DNA of 8,257 nt from Candidatus Buchananbacteria bacterium. GTDB taxonomy: Bacteria > Patescibacteriota > Patescibacteriia > CAIXNZ01. The DNA lies in assembly GCA_030592165.1 (NCBI GenBank), contig JAUVKC010000043.1:1-8257 (forward strand). Direction: 5' to 3'. Below the pieces are notes generated by a model that worked only from the letters and a program-made list of their open reading frames with translations, was not told the origin of the DNA and searched no databases. The position numbers and the translations under genes are program-made. This document shows, piece after piece, positions 1 through 5,860 of this stretch. The stretch's first letter is position 1. Each line of letters starts with the position of its first letter.

Positions 1-1119
1 ATAATAAATACCCTGAGATTTACGTTTAGATTTTTGCTTTTGCTTAATAGTATCTTCTTTTCTTGCATTTGAACGAAGTAATTCACCTAAATAATTTTCA
101 TAAACTTCACCGATAATATGAACACTTAGTTTACTAAAATCAATCTCATCAAGTTCTTTAATAATTTTAATAATTATCTCGTCACTAATTTTTAGTTCGT
201 CAGCATCATTTGGAGCAAAAAGTTCAGTATTGAATTTCTCATCCATTGAACGAAACACATTTTTCAACTCATCGTATTTAAACTGCTTTGATTCTAGTAC
301 AGAGCTTAAATAATTTTGACTAGTAATTTTTTTATCATGACAAAGATCAATAAAAATCATACGATCAATTATTTTTTGCGCCATCAAATCAATTTTATCT
401 GTTTCAAAATTAGAGTAATTCTTGGTAAGGTACTTTTTTAGACTAGCACGCCAATCTTTTATTTTATTAAAGAAATCTTTTTTAATCTTGTCCTGTTCTA
501 AATCTAATTGTTCAGGATAATAAATAGGATCAGAATCAATTATTCCATTTTTTCTGCTTAATTCTGATTTTGATAATTGTATTAAATAATTCAAGCCTTC
601 TTCTGATAATAGATCAATATAATATTTTTTATCCGCTTTATCCCAAAGTAAATCGTGGAAAGCATATTTCCTTTCTTTATATAATCGTCCATGATGAACG
701 CTGTATAAACGCCATTCCACAAAATTAGTTAAAATACCCCATGACAATCCTTCTCCATGACAATAATTAAATAATTGCTGTGTGAATTTTTTATCACCAT
801 AAGAACCATCCAATTTATCTTTACTAGAAGCTTCTTTAGATTCAATTACCAAAAGTTTAGCTCCAGTATCTGATTTTATTACAACATCAGGCTTTTTACC
901 TGTTTTGACTTCCTGACCAGTATTAATAATCCAGTTAGAACTATTCCAGCCTAATATCTTTAAAAGCTCAACTGTAAAACTAGTCTGAATATGTTCTTCA
1001 GACTTTGACCAACCATCCTCAGTTTTAAATTTATTAACCAATTCTTGCAGTTTCTTTTTCAATTTAGTTTGTTCTAATTCAACATGAGGAGTATTTAAGA
1101 TGATTTTCTTTTTATTCAT
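1..1119 (-). CDS. Type IIG-like restriction-modification protein, N-terminal part (cut by window edge)
   Basis: The frame opens with ATG at 1119 and runs without a stop to base 1, giving the first 373 residues; an in-frame TAA at 1132-1134 rules out a longer start. Residues about 34-140 look like the nuclease domain of HsdR_N / type IIG enzymes: D78, then LLVIESKEA with E93 and K95 (PD-D/ExK core), then a QxxxY motif (Q115, Y119) and GILTNFVEWRLY (128-139). A mostly helical linker with IGEVYENYLGELL follows, and the visible part ends in GIYY (370-373), which in these enzymes precedes TP at the start of the SAM-dependent methyltransferase (motif X). From family knowledge, such proteins cut and methylate DNA in one chain, with the target-recognition domain at the C-terminus, here outside the window. 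A BREX PglX-like or other methyltransferase-nuclease relative is possible. No Shine-Dalgarno is visible upstream, although a good promoter is. Confidence 0.82.
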   Translation of the reverse strand, partial: MNKKKIILNTPHVELEQTKLKKKLQELVNKFKTEDGWSKSEEHIQTSFTVELLKILGWNSSNWIINTGQEVKTGKKPDVVIKSDTGAKLLVIESKEASSKDKLDGSYGDKKFTQQLFNYCHGEGLSWGILTNFVEWRLYSVHHGRLYKERKYAFHDLLWDKADKKYYIDLLSEEGLNYLIQLSKSELSRKNGIIDSDPIYYPEQLDLEQDKIKKDFFNKIKDWRASLKKYLTKNYSNFETDKIDLMAQKIIDRMIFIDLCHDKKITSQNYLSSVLESKQFKYDELKNVFRSMDEKFNTELFAPNDADELKISDEIIIKIIKELDEIDFSKLSVHIIGEVYENYLGELLRSNARKEDTIKQKQKSKRKSQGIYY

Positions 1120-1151
1120 AAATATGTGATTTTAACTATTAAATTACCTTT

Positions 1152-1180
1152 ATTTTACCCTTATTATCGCTTAGAGTCAA
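1152..1180 (-). promoter_or_regulatory. Sigma-70 promoter of the restriction-modification gene
   Basis: Read on the minus strand, TTGACT (1175-1180) is followed by a 17-base spacer and TAAAAT (1152-1157). Transcription would begin near 1145, leaving a leader of about 26 bases before the ATG at 1119. It lies just downstream of the tRNA terminator, so the gene appears to be transcribed independently of the tRNA. Confidence 0.7.
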
Positions 1181-1194
1181 TTTGAATAAAAACC

Positions 1195-1216
1195 AAAAAA
1201 GACCCACTCGGGTCTT
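1195..1216 (-). terminator. Rho-independent terminator after tRNA-Gln
   Basis: On the minus strand AAGACCC, loop GAGT and GGGTCTT form a perfect 7-bp stem followed by a short T run (1195-1198). It sits about 20 bases past the CCA end of the tRNA and before the promoter of the restriction-modification gene, closing a single-tRNA transcript. Confidence 0.85.
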
Positions 1217-1235
1217 CCTCGATAAAAAAGTCTTG

Positions 1236-1310
1236 TGGCTGGGGAGGCAGGATTCGAACCCGCGCATACTAGGACCAAAACCTAGGGCCTTACCACTTGG
1301 CGACTCCCCA
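1236..1310 (-). tRNA. tRNA-Gln (anticodon UUG), CCA encoded
   Basis: The minus strand folds into a full cloverleaf. The acceptor stem is TGGGGAG with CTCCCCA, the D stem GCC/GGC, the anticodon stem CTAGG/CCTAG with a loop TTTTGGT placing TTG at positions 34-36, a five-base variable loop TATGC, and the T arm GCGGG-TTCGAAT-CCTGC (one G-U pair). The discriminator base is G and CCA is encoded (1236-1238). The anticodon UUG reads CAA, and also CAG by wobble, so this could be the only glutamine tRNA. Whether it is charged directly by GlnRS or through Glu-tRNA amidotransferase cannot be judged here. It has its own promoter and terminator. A near copy of its first 12 bases lies 70 bases upstream in the leader. 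Confidence 0.96.
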
Positions 1311-1330
1311 ATAAAATAAAACTTGCTGTG

Positions 1331-1380
1331 CCCACCATAGTTCGTAGTGAAACGAAGAACGACGGCGGGGCGATTCCCCA
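1331..1380 (-). repeat. GC-rich imperfect hairpin plus partial copy of the tRNA-Gln 5' end
   Basis: This stretch is about 59% GC in otherwise AT-rich DNA. Bases 1369-1380, read on the minus strand, are TGGGGAATCGCC, matching the first 12 bases of the tRNA (TGGGGAGTCGCC) with one change and offset by exactly 70 bases. The adjoining part can fold as CCCGCC (1364-1369) with GGTGGG (1331-1336) enclosing TTCGT/ACGAA (1341-1345 and 1352-1356). The outer stem pairs fully, with one G-U, only in minus-strand RNA. It would lie in the 5' leader of the tRNA precursor. It may be a dispersed palindromic repeat that landed next to the tRNA, or a remnant of a tRNA duplication; its function is unknown. Confidence 0.55.
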
Positions 1381-1437
1381 AAATAAGAAATGAGAAATGG
1401 GTATAGAAAAACATAACTACAAAAAGTAGTTAAGGAT

Positions 1438-1466
1438 ATTGTAGCGTTAAAAAATGATAAAGTCAA
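1438..1466 (-). promoter_or_regulatory. Sigma-70 promoter of tRNA-Gln
   Basis: The minus strand has TTGACT (1461-1466), a 17-base spacer and TACAAT (1438-1443), a close match to consensus. Transcription would start near 1431, giving a leader of about 120 bases before the tRNA. The leader contains a small CTAC/GTAG hairpin (1417-1429) and the GC-rich hairpin at 1331-1380. Confidence 0.75.
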
Positions 1467-1500
1467 TACAGCTAATGTATTTTTATAAAAATAATACAAA

Positions 1501-1530
1501 AAATAAAATGCACTTTTAACAGCGCATTTT
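1501..1530 (-). terminator. Rho-independent terminator after the small membrane protein gene
   Basis: On the minus strand AAAATGC (1524-1530) pairs with GCATTTT (1505-1511) across a 12-base loop, followed by a T-rich tail running into 1501 and below. It sits 16 bases past the stop of the membrane protein gene. The stem is AT-rich and so weaker than the others in the window. Confidence 0.6.
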
Positions 1531-1545
1531 GTTTTTACCAAATTA

Positions 1546-1986
1546 TTATTCATCATCAACATCATGTTGGTATGGTTGAATCGGGATTTTAAAAAAGACA
1601 TTTAAAAATATGTCATTGAAAATTAAAACTGAGAAAAGTACTACCAAACTAGAAAAAACTGGGATTATCAATGTCCATCCCCATAATATACTAATCTGAT
1701 CCCAGTTACTGACCCATGAGCAAATCAAAGTTATAAAACAAGACAGCATACAGGTTGATCTGTAATGATAAGTTAATTGTTTATCTTTAAAAAGAACAAA
1801 GTGAGAAACAGCAATAGCGCCACCTATCAGTAGTGTTCCCCAAAGTAATTCTTGGGCAAAATCAGCTCTGGCTAATTCAGCCGTAAAAGGATCTTTTAAT
1901 GCTTTGTATCTCAAAGCTGAACCTACCCAGCCATTGGTTACAAAGCTACCAAAAATACCTGAAGCGAAAATAATTATAAATGTCAA
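1546..1986 (-). CDS. Small integral membrane protein of unknown function (TTG start)
   Basis: A 146-residue protein that I do not recognise. It shows about four hydrophobic stretches, near residues 2-20, 47-66, 78-93 and 101-123, and a short acidic C-terminal tail ending HDVDDE. This suggests a four-helix inner-membrane protein. Conserved-looking features between helices 1 and 2 are GWVGSALRYKAL and a charged ELARADFAQELL stretch; no catalytic motif is evident. The start is uncertain: in-frame TAA codons close off the upstream side, and the only usual start before the first helix is TTG at 1986, without a good Shine-Dalgarno. An ATG eight bases upstream is out of frame and stops after three codons. 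The gene has its own terminator and is divergent from the zinc-ribbon gene, with which it shares an 80-base promoter region. Confidence 0.7.
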   Translation of the reverse strand: MTFIIIFASGIFGSFVTNGWVGSALRYKALKDPFTAELARADFAQELLWGTLLIGGAIAVSHFVLFKDKQLTYHYRSTCMLSCFITLICSWVSNWDQISILWGWTLIIPVFSSLVVLFSVLIFNDIFLNVFFKIPIQPYQHDVDDE

Positions 1987-1995
1987 AGTTTCATC

Positions 1996-2024
1996 TTGAC
2001 TTTTTTATTAATTAATTATAAAAT
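1996..2024 (+). promoter_or_regulatory. Sigma-70 promoter of the zinc-ribbon protein gene
   Basis: TTGACT (1996-2001), a 17-base spacer and TAAAAT (2019-2024) lie 42 bases before the ATG at 2066. The same AT-rich segment contains a TATAAT on the minus strand (2015-2020) that could be the -10 box of the divergent membrane protein gene, although its -35 region is poor. The two promoters would overlap. Confidence 0.65.
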
Positions 2025-2050
2025 AATTTAACTTGTTCATTAAATAAAAA

Positions 2051-2060
2051 GGGAGGTGAT
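2051..2060 (+). promoter_or_regulatory. Strong Shine-Dalgarno of the zinc-ribbon protein gene
   Basis: GGGAGGTGAT is nearly the full complement of the 16S rRNA 3' end and ends five bases before the ATG at 2066. It fixes the start codon and suggests efficient translation. Confidence 0.9.
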
Positions 2061-2065
2061 TTTAA

Positions 2066-3166
2066 ATGTCTGACAAGTATGACTTGAATCAAGGTTGGGC
2101 TAGTAATGATACTGCTAAAAGCCGGCGTTTGTACCTGATTGGTTTAGTTAATCATTTTTCACAAGGTAAAATAGTTAAATCTAAACTTAAACCAGCTGGA
2201 TTTGATGATGAGCGGTCGGATCTTTTTTGGCCTTATCATTTTGATGATGACAGAATCAAGTTAATAAAAAAGTTTCATGCTGAAGTTCATGATAAAATCA
2301 GAAAACTGCCTGATAATATTGTTTTTAAATCAAATAGATGGCAAATGCTGGAAAAATACATAAACCAGTTGAGCCGTGAATTTAAAATTCATTTACAGCC
2401 ACAAGAGGATAAGATTCCTTTAGTCGTAGCTCGATTAACTGAATTGCTTAGTTCTGATCAGTTTTTCCTGGATAATATTCTTGGTTTTAAACTCCCAGCA
2501 CTGTTTCCAGCTAAATATTTATCAGAAAACCGGGCAGCTATTGTGGTTTACTTGGATTATAAAGAAAACAGAAAACAGGCTCGTTCGATTTGTCAGCAAG
2601 CTTTAGCCAAATTAAAAACTGGTTTGGCTGATTGCGAAAAGGACGCTGAGAGCCGGTTACCTGTTTATAATTTTCCAGTGACTGATTTGATTTCTTTTAT
2701 TCAGGTAGGCACTGATCTTAAATTTTACTTGGAAAATATTCTTGGTCAGCACCGGTTTGATATTCTTTTCCCTAGAGAATATTATCAGGCACTACTAATG
2801 GATGAAGATCCTACCTTTTATGTGCCAGACACGAATCGCACAAAACTAATCTTACCGATTCCACCAAAATATCAGTTACCTGATATTACTAAGTTTCCGT
2901 TGATGGCACTAAAATTTGATGGGCTGATTGAAAACAGTCCGCAGACTGAAAGTTGCTGCCCGCGTTGCGGTAAAAGTCATAGTTTTAGTTGCGAACCAGC
3001 TTTCTGGACTTTTGATTGCGATAATTGTCAGAAATATATAGCAATTTGCCAGACTGTACCGACTACAGATGGGCCAATTCAGGTTTTTGTTTGTCCTGGC
3101 TGTAAAAGTGCTTATCGTATTTATCGAAACGATGAAGAACGGTTTGCCATGCCACATTTTGATTAA
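2066..3166 (+). CDS. Unrecognised protein with internal duplication and C-terminal zinc-ribbon-like cysteines
   Basis: A 366-residue soluble protein, the only plus-strand gene here. I cannot place it in a named family. The C-terminal 70 residues carry three CxxC pairs, C298/C301 (CPRCGKSH), C318/C321 (CDNC) and C343/C346 (CPGC), plus C297, C309 and C328, a pattern expected of one or two zinc-binding knuckles. The central part contains a repeat: FFLDNILG then LFPAKY (133-151) matches FYLENILG then LFPREY (220-239), about 87 residues apart, each preceded by a hydrophobic helix-like stretch. A DLFWP stretch near residue 52 may be a weaker third copy, but that is speculative. There is no signal peptide or membrane segment. 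It has its own promoter, a strong Shine-Dalgarno and a strong terminator. A role in binding nucleic acid or protein is a guess based only on the zinc-ribbon pattern. Confidence 0.85.
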   Translation: MSDKYDLNQGWASNDTAKSRRLYLIGLVNHFSQGKIVKSKLKPAGFDDERSDLFWPYHFDDDRIKLIKKFHAEVHDKIRKLPDNIVFKSNRWQMLEKYINQLSREFKIHLQPQEDKIPLVVARLTELLSSDQFFLDNILGFKLPALFPAKYLSENRAAIVVYLDYKENRKQARSICQQALAKLKTGLADCEKDAESRLPVYNFPVTDLISFIQVGTDLKFYLENILGQHRFDILFPREYYQALLMDEDPTFYVPDTNRTKLILPIPPKYQLPDITKFPLMALKFDGLIENSPQTESCCPRCGKSHSFSCEPAFWTFDCDNCQKYIAICQTVPTTDGPIQVFVCPGCKSAYRIYRNDEERFAMPHFD

Positions 3167-3196
3167 GTCCTGAACCGTAAGGTTCAGGACTTTTTT
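3167..3196 (+). terminator. Strong rho-independent terminator of the zinc-ribbon gene
   Basis: GTCCTGAACC, loop GTAA and GGTTCAGGAC form a perfect 10-bp stem capped by a GNRA-type tetraloop and followed by six T residues. It begins directly after the TAA stop. In the opposite direction the hairpin is followed by TTAATC rather than a T run, so it should work mainly for the plus strand. Confidence 0.95.
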
Positions 3197-3244
3197 ATTT
3201 TGTTAACATTTTTAAACTGTTATGTTACATTCTCACAAAAAAAT

Positions 3245-4432
3245 CTATTTAGTTGAGTCCATTGTTTTAAGATCTTTTTGTTCAATCACCTGTTTACTGA
3301 GTAAATTTATTAGCATAGGGCCAACAAATGTTGTAATTAGACTCAAAGCTACCATAGCTGTAACAAGATTATCATCAAGCAAACCTAATTCAAAACCTAT
3401 AAAAACAACCGCTAAAGTAGTTGAAAGCTGAGGAGTTGTAGCTACACCCATTAATAACCCTTCCCTGTTATTAAAACCAACCATTCTGCCAGCCAACCAG
3501 CCACTAATTATTTTAGCCAAAAACGAACCAAGCACAATAGAAATAGTCAGATAAACTGCAGGTCCAAGATGATATAGTAAAGTAATATCAGCTTCTGCCC
3601 CGACAATAATAAAAAATATCGGTATAAAAAGACCATAGCTAATTGCGTGGATCTTACTAAATAATTCTTTACTTTTAATTGATTCTGATAAAACTAAACC
3701 TGTAAAAAATCCAGCAATAATAGGATGTAAGCCTAATAGCTCAAAAATAACAACCACGCCAATCAATAAAGTTAAAATCAAACGAACTTCAAAATCAAAA
3801 AGCCCATTTTTCTTTTTCCTGATAAAATTAAAAAAAGTCCTTAATTTAGGGATGGCAGTTCTTAAAATTATTAAAACAATGACTAAGAGTAAATAAAATA
3901 ATGGTAAAGGAATATTAGTGACTGGTTTAACACTTTGTAAAACAATCGACAATAAAACCAAACTAACTATATCCTGAATTATTGTAGCTGAAACAATTTC
4001 CTTCCCTAACCGCCGACCAAGAAGATGTGCACCTTCAATTGACGGGATAATTACTGCAACAGATGAAGAGATGAAAATAATACCTAAAAGCATTGGTACA
4101 GTACCATGATAACCAAATAAAACAGCTATCCCAACACCGACTATAAAAGGCACAAATCCGTTCAAAACTGATATTATGGAAATGTTTTTTTTATCATTAG
4201 CAAAATTTGATAATTTTATTTCCAGACCGGCAATAAACATAAGAAAAATCAAACCGATCTGACCAAGAAAATCAATGGGTTCAGTTACTTCTAGAATACC
4301 TAAAAAATGAGGGCCAATTATTATTCCCCCAGCTATTAAAGCTATGACAAATGGTAAGTGTAAACGGTTAAATATAGCAGAAAAAAACACACTGACCAAA
4401 AGTATGATAAAAAAAGTTAAAAATTCAAACAT
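3245..4432 (-). CDS. Kef-type (CPA2) cation/proton antiporter, membrane domain only
   Basis: A 395-residue membrane protein made almost entirely of hydrophobic helices, fitting the Na_H_Exchanger (CPA2) fold of about 12-13 helices. Family signatures are LPFVIALIAGGIIIGP (26-41), FIAGLEIKL (66-74), GRRLGKEI (139-146) followed by the pore-region pair Q153-D154 in IIQDIVSLVLL, HPIIAGFFTGLVLSE (236-250), FIPIFFIIVGAEADI (269-283) and GLLMGVATTPQLSTTLAVV (325-343). The QD pair resembles KefB/KefC, rather than the DD of electrogenic NapA-type exchangers. The protein ends in a short charged tail, so the cytoplasmic RCK/TrkA-N domain of full KefC is absent. It probably exchanges K+ or Na+ for protons across the inner membrane; the ion cannot be told from sequence. 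The start at ATG 4432 is supported by AAGGGGAA just upstream. It converges on the zinc-ribbon gene, and I see no clear terminator of its own. Confidence 0.9.
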   Translation of the reverse strand: MFEFLTFFIILLVSVFFSAIFNRLHLPFVIALIAGGIIIGPHFLGILEVTEPIDFLGQIGLIFLMFIAGLEIKLSNFANDKKNISIISVLNGFVPFIVGVGIAVLFGYHGTVPMLLGIIFISSSVAVIIPSIEGAHLLGRRLGKEIVSATIIQDIVSLVLLSIVLQSVKPVTNIPLPLFYLLLVIVLIILRTAIPKLRTFFNFIRKKKNGLFDFEVRLILTLLIGVVVIFELLGLHPIIAGFFTGLVLSESIKSKELFSKIHAISYGLFIPIFFIIVGAEADITLLYHLGPAVYLTISIVLGSFLAKIISGWLAGRMVGFNNREGLLMGVATTPQLSTTLAVVFIGFELGLLDDNLVTAMVALSLITTFVGPMLINLLSKQVIEQKDLKTMDSTK

Positions 4433-4449
4433 AAATTCCCCTTATTTAC

Positions 4450-4458
4450 ATTATATCA
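4450..4458 (-). promoter_or_regulatory. Extended -10 promoter of the antiporter gene
   Basis: On the minus strand TGATATAAT is a perfect extended -10 element (TGnTATAAT). No good -35 lies at the usual distance, as expected for extended -10 promoters. The predicted start near 4443 leaves a leader of only about 10 bases, holding the GGGGA ribosome-binding site. It lies downstream of the terminator of the aminotransferase gene, so the antiporter is transcribed separately. Confidence 0.6.
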
Positions 4459-4483
4459 TATTTTAAAATTTTATTACCAAAAC

Positions 4484-4512
4484 AAAAAACCCCGCACTAT
4501 AATAGTGCGGGG
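4484..4512 (-). terminator. Rho-independent terminator of the aminotransferase gene (hairpin family copy 1)
   Basis: CCCCGCACT (4490-4498) pairs with AGTGCGGGG (4504-4512) around ATAAT. On the minus strand it is followed by six T residues (4484-4489), and on the plus strand by TTTT, so it may also act in the other direction. It lies just past the stop of the aminotransferase gene and is one of four related hairpins in this window. Confidence 0.92.
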
Positions 4513-4520
4513 TTTTGAAT

Positions 4521-5735
4521 TTACAGGTTTTTTATTACTTGTGCGAATTTGATCAATGCTTTATCCAGCTGTTCTTCAGTCACGTTTAACGGAGGCAAAA
4601 AACGAACAACTTGAGGTCCGGCAGTACCGATCAGGACACCTTTTTCATACATTTGTTTTACTACATCACCCGCAGAGAAACCATCGAAAAGCTCAACACC
4701 GATCATCATACCTTTCCCACGAACTTCTTTGATTTTGTCATTGTGTCTCTGCTTTAAAGAATGCAAATAAAGTTTTATGTAATCATCTAGACTATTCATC
4801 GAAGAAAGAAGATCTTCTTTCTCAATTACCTTCAAAACAGCCAAAGCTGCTGCACAGACAACCGGATTACCACCAAAAGTGGCTGCATGAGAACCAGGGA
4901 CAAGATAATCGCCAATACCACAAGTTGCTATCATTGCTCCGATAGGCAATCCACCGCCCAGAGCTTTAGCCAGCGTAATAATATCAGGTTTAGCGAACCC
5001 AAGACTGTCAAAAGAGAAAAAATCACCTGTCCTGCCTACTCCTGTCTGAACTTCATCACAAATCCCGAGAAATTGATATTCTTCTGACAAATTAACTATT
5101 TCTTCACTAAAATCCGAGTGCATAACATTGACACCGCCTTCAGCCTGGATAGTTTCATAAATTACTGCACAAACATCATGATCAATTACCTTGCGAAGAT
5201 CTTTAATGTTATTAAATTCAACCAGTTCAACAAATGTTTCTCCTGGAGTGAATTTTTTTTGCATTTTGTCCTGACCAGTCATTGTAATTGATAACAATGT
5301 CCTGCCATGAAAACCACCCTTTAAAGCAACAATCTTGTTTTTTTGCGGACCATGAACCTCATAAGCCCACAGTCTGGCAAGTTTACCAGCAGCTTCATTG
5401 GCTTCTGTTCCACTGTTACAGAAAAAAACATTAGCATTTACATCTCCTGTTAATTCTACTAATTTTTGAGCCAATTCTGCCATCGGTGATGTCCCATAAA
5501 GATTGGAAACATGCATAAGTTTTTTGCTTTGTTTGGCAATAGCAGCCACCACATCTGGGTGACAATGACCCAGACTGTTAACACCAAGTCCACAAAGTAG
5601 ATCAAGGCATCTTTTCCTTTTTCCTTGAGCATCCCTTGTCCAAACATAGGCACCTTTACCAGAAATTATTTCTAGTAACATTTCCCCATAGTTGGGCATT
5701 AATGACCCATTTGCTAGTTGTAATGTGCTATTCAC
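4521..5735 (-). CDS. argD: Class III aminotransferase, probable acetylornithine aminotransferase (ArgD-like)
   Basis: A full-length 404-residue PLP-dependent fold-type I class III aminotransferase. Visible landmarks are FFCNSGTEANEAAGKLAR (104-121, phosphate-binding), GFHGRT (141-146), ICDEVQTGVGRTG (225-237, with D227 for the pyridine nitrogen), TLAKALGGGLPIGAM (254-268) with the Schiff-base lysine K257, HAATFGGNP (283-291) and RFLPPLNVTEEQLDKAL (378-394). This pattern fits ArgD, which transfers the amino group between glutamate and N-acetylornithine in arginine synthesis (EC 2.6.1.11). Ornithine, succinylornithine or other omega-amino acid aminotransferases are close relatives and cannot be excluded. 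No other arginine gene lies nearby, and the gene has its own promoter and terminator. It starts with GTG at 5735, fixed by a strong AGGAGG (5741-5746) five bases upstream. Confidence 0.88.
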   Translation of the reverse strand: MNSTLQLANGSLMPNYGEMLLEIISGKGAYVWTRDAQGKRKRCLDLLCGLGVNSLGHCHPDVVAAIAKQSKKLMHVSNLYGTSPMAELAQKLVELTGDVNANVFFCNSGTEANEAAGKLARLWAYEVHGPQKNKIVALKGGFHGRTLLSITMTGQDKMQKKFTPGETFVELVEFNNIKDLRKVIDHDVCAVIYETIQAEGGVNVMHSDFSEEIVNLSEEYQFLGICDEVQTGVGRTGDFFSFDSLGFAKPDIITLAKALGGGLPIGAMIATCGIGDYLVPGSHAATFGGNPVVCAAALAVLKVIEKEDLLSSMNSLDDYIKLYLHSLKQRHNDKIKEVRGKGMMIGVELFDGFSAGDVVKQMYEKGVLIGTAGPQVVRFLPPLNVTEEQLDKALIKFAQVIKNL

Positions 5736-5740
5736 GATTA

Positions 5741-5746
5741 CCTCCT
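5741..5746 (-). promoter_or_regulatory. Shine-Dalgarno fixing the GTG start of the aminotransferase
   Basis: AGGAGG on the minus strand lies five bases before GTG at 5735. It supports the non-ATG start over the next downstream ATG, which would cost 12 residues. Confidence 0.88.
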
Positions 5747-5758
5747 TTTTAATTTTGT

Positions 5759-5786
5759 ATTATAATAACTTAACAAACAAAGTCAA
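5759..5786 (-). promoter_or_regulatory. Sigma-70 promoter of the aminotransferase gene
   Basis: On the minus strand TTGACT (5781-5786), a 16-base spacer and TATAAT (5759-5764) form a near-consensus promoter. A second TTGACA overlaps just upstream (5790-5795), but it is too far from this -10. No operator such as an ARG box is apparent. Confidence 0.75.
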
Positions 5787-5810
5787 TTATGTCAATACCC
5801 ATAAATATTA

Positions 5811-5836
5811 AAAAAAACCTCACTATTATAGTGAGG
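5811..5836 (-). terminator. Rho-independent terminator of the MazG-like gene (hairpin family copy 2)
   Basis: CCTCACTAT (5818-5826) pairs with ATAGTGAGG (5828-5836), and on the minus strand a run of seven T residues follows (5811-5817). It lies about 25 bases past the stop of the MazG-like gene. The core CACTATTATAGTG closely matches the hairpins at 4490 and 7278. Confidence 0.88.
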
Positions 5837-5860
5837 GGTTTATTTTTTATCTCAGTTCAA

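Noticed and set aside
1139..1414. Open minus-strand frame of 91 codons across the tRNA region
   Set aside because: It is a translation of the tRNA-Gln gene, its terminator and leader; the cloverleaf is unmistakable and the peptide has no protein-like pattern.
1290..1601. Open minus-strand frame of 103 codons over the tRNA leader
   Set aside because: It overlaps the tRNA 5' end, the tRNA promoter, a terminator and the end of the membrane protein gene, and has no ribosome-binding site.
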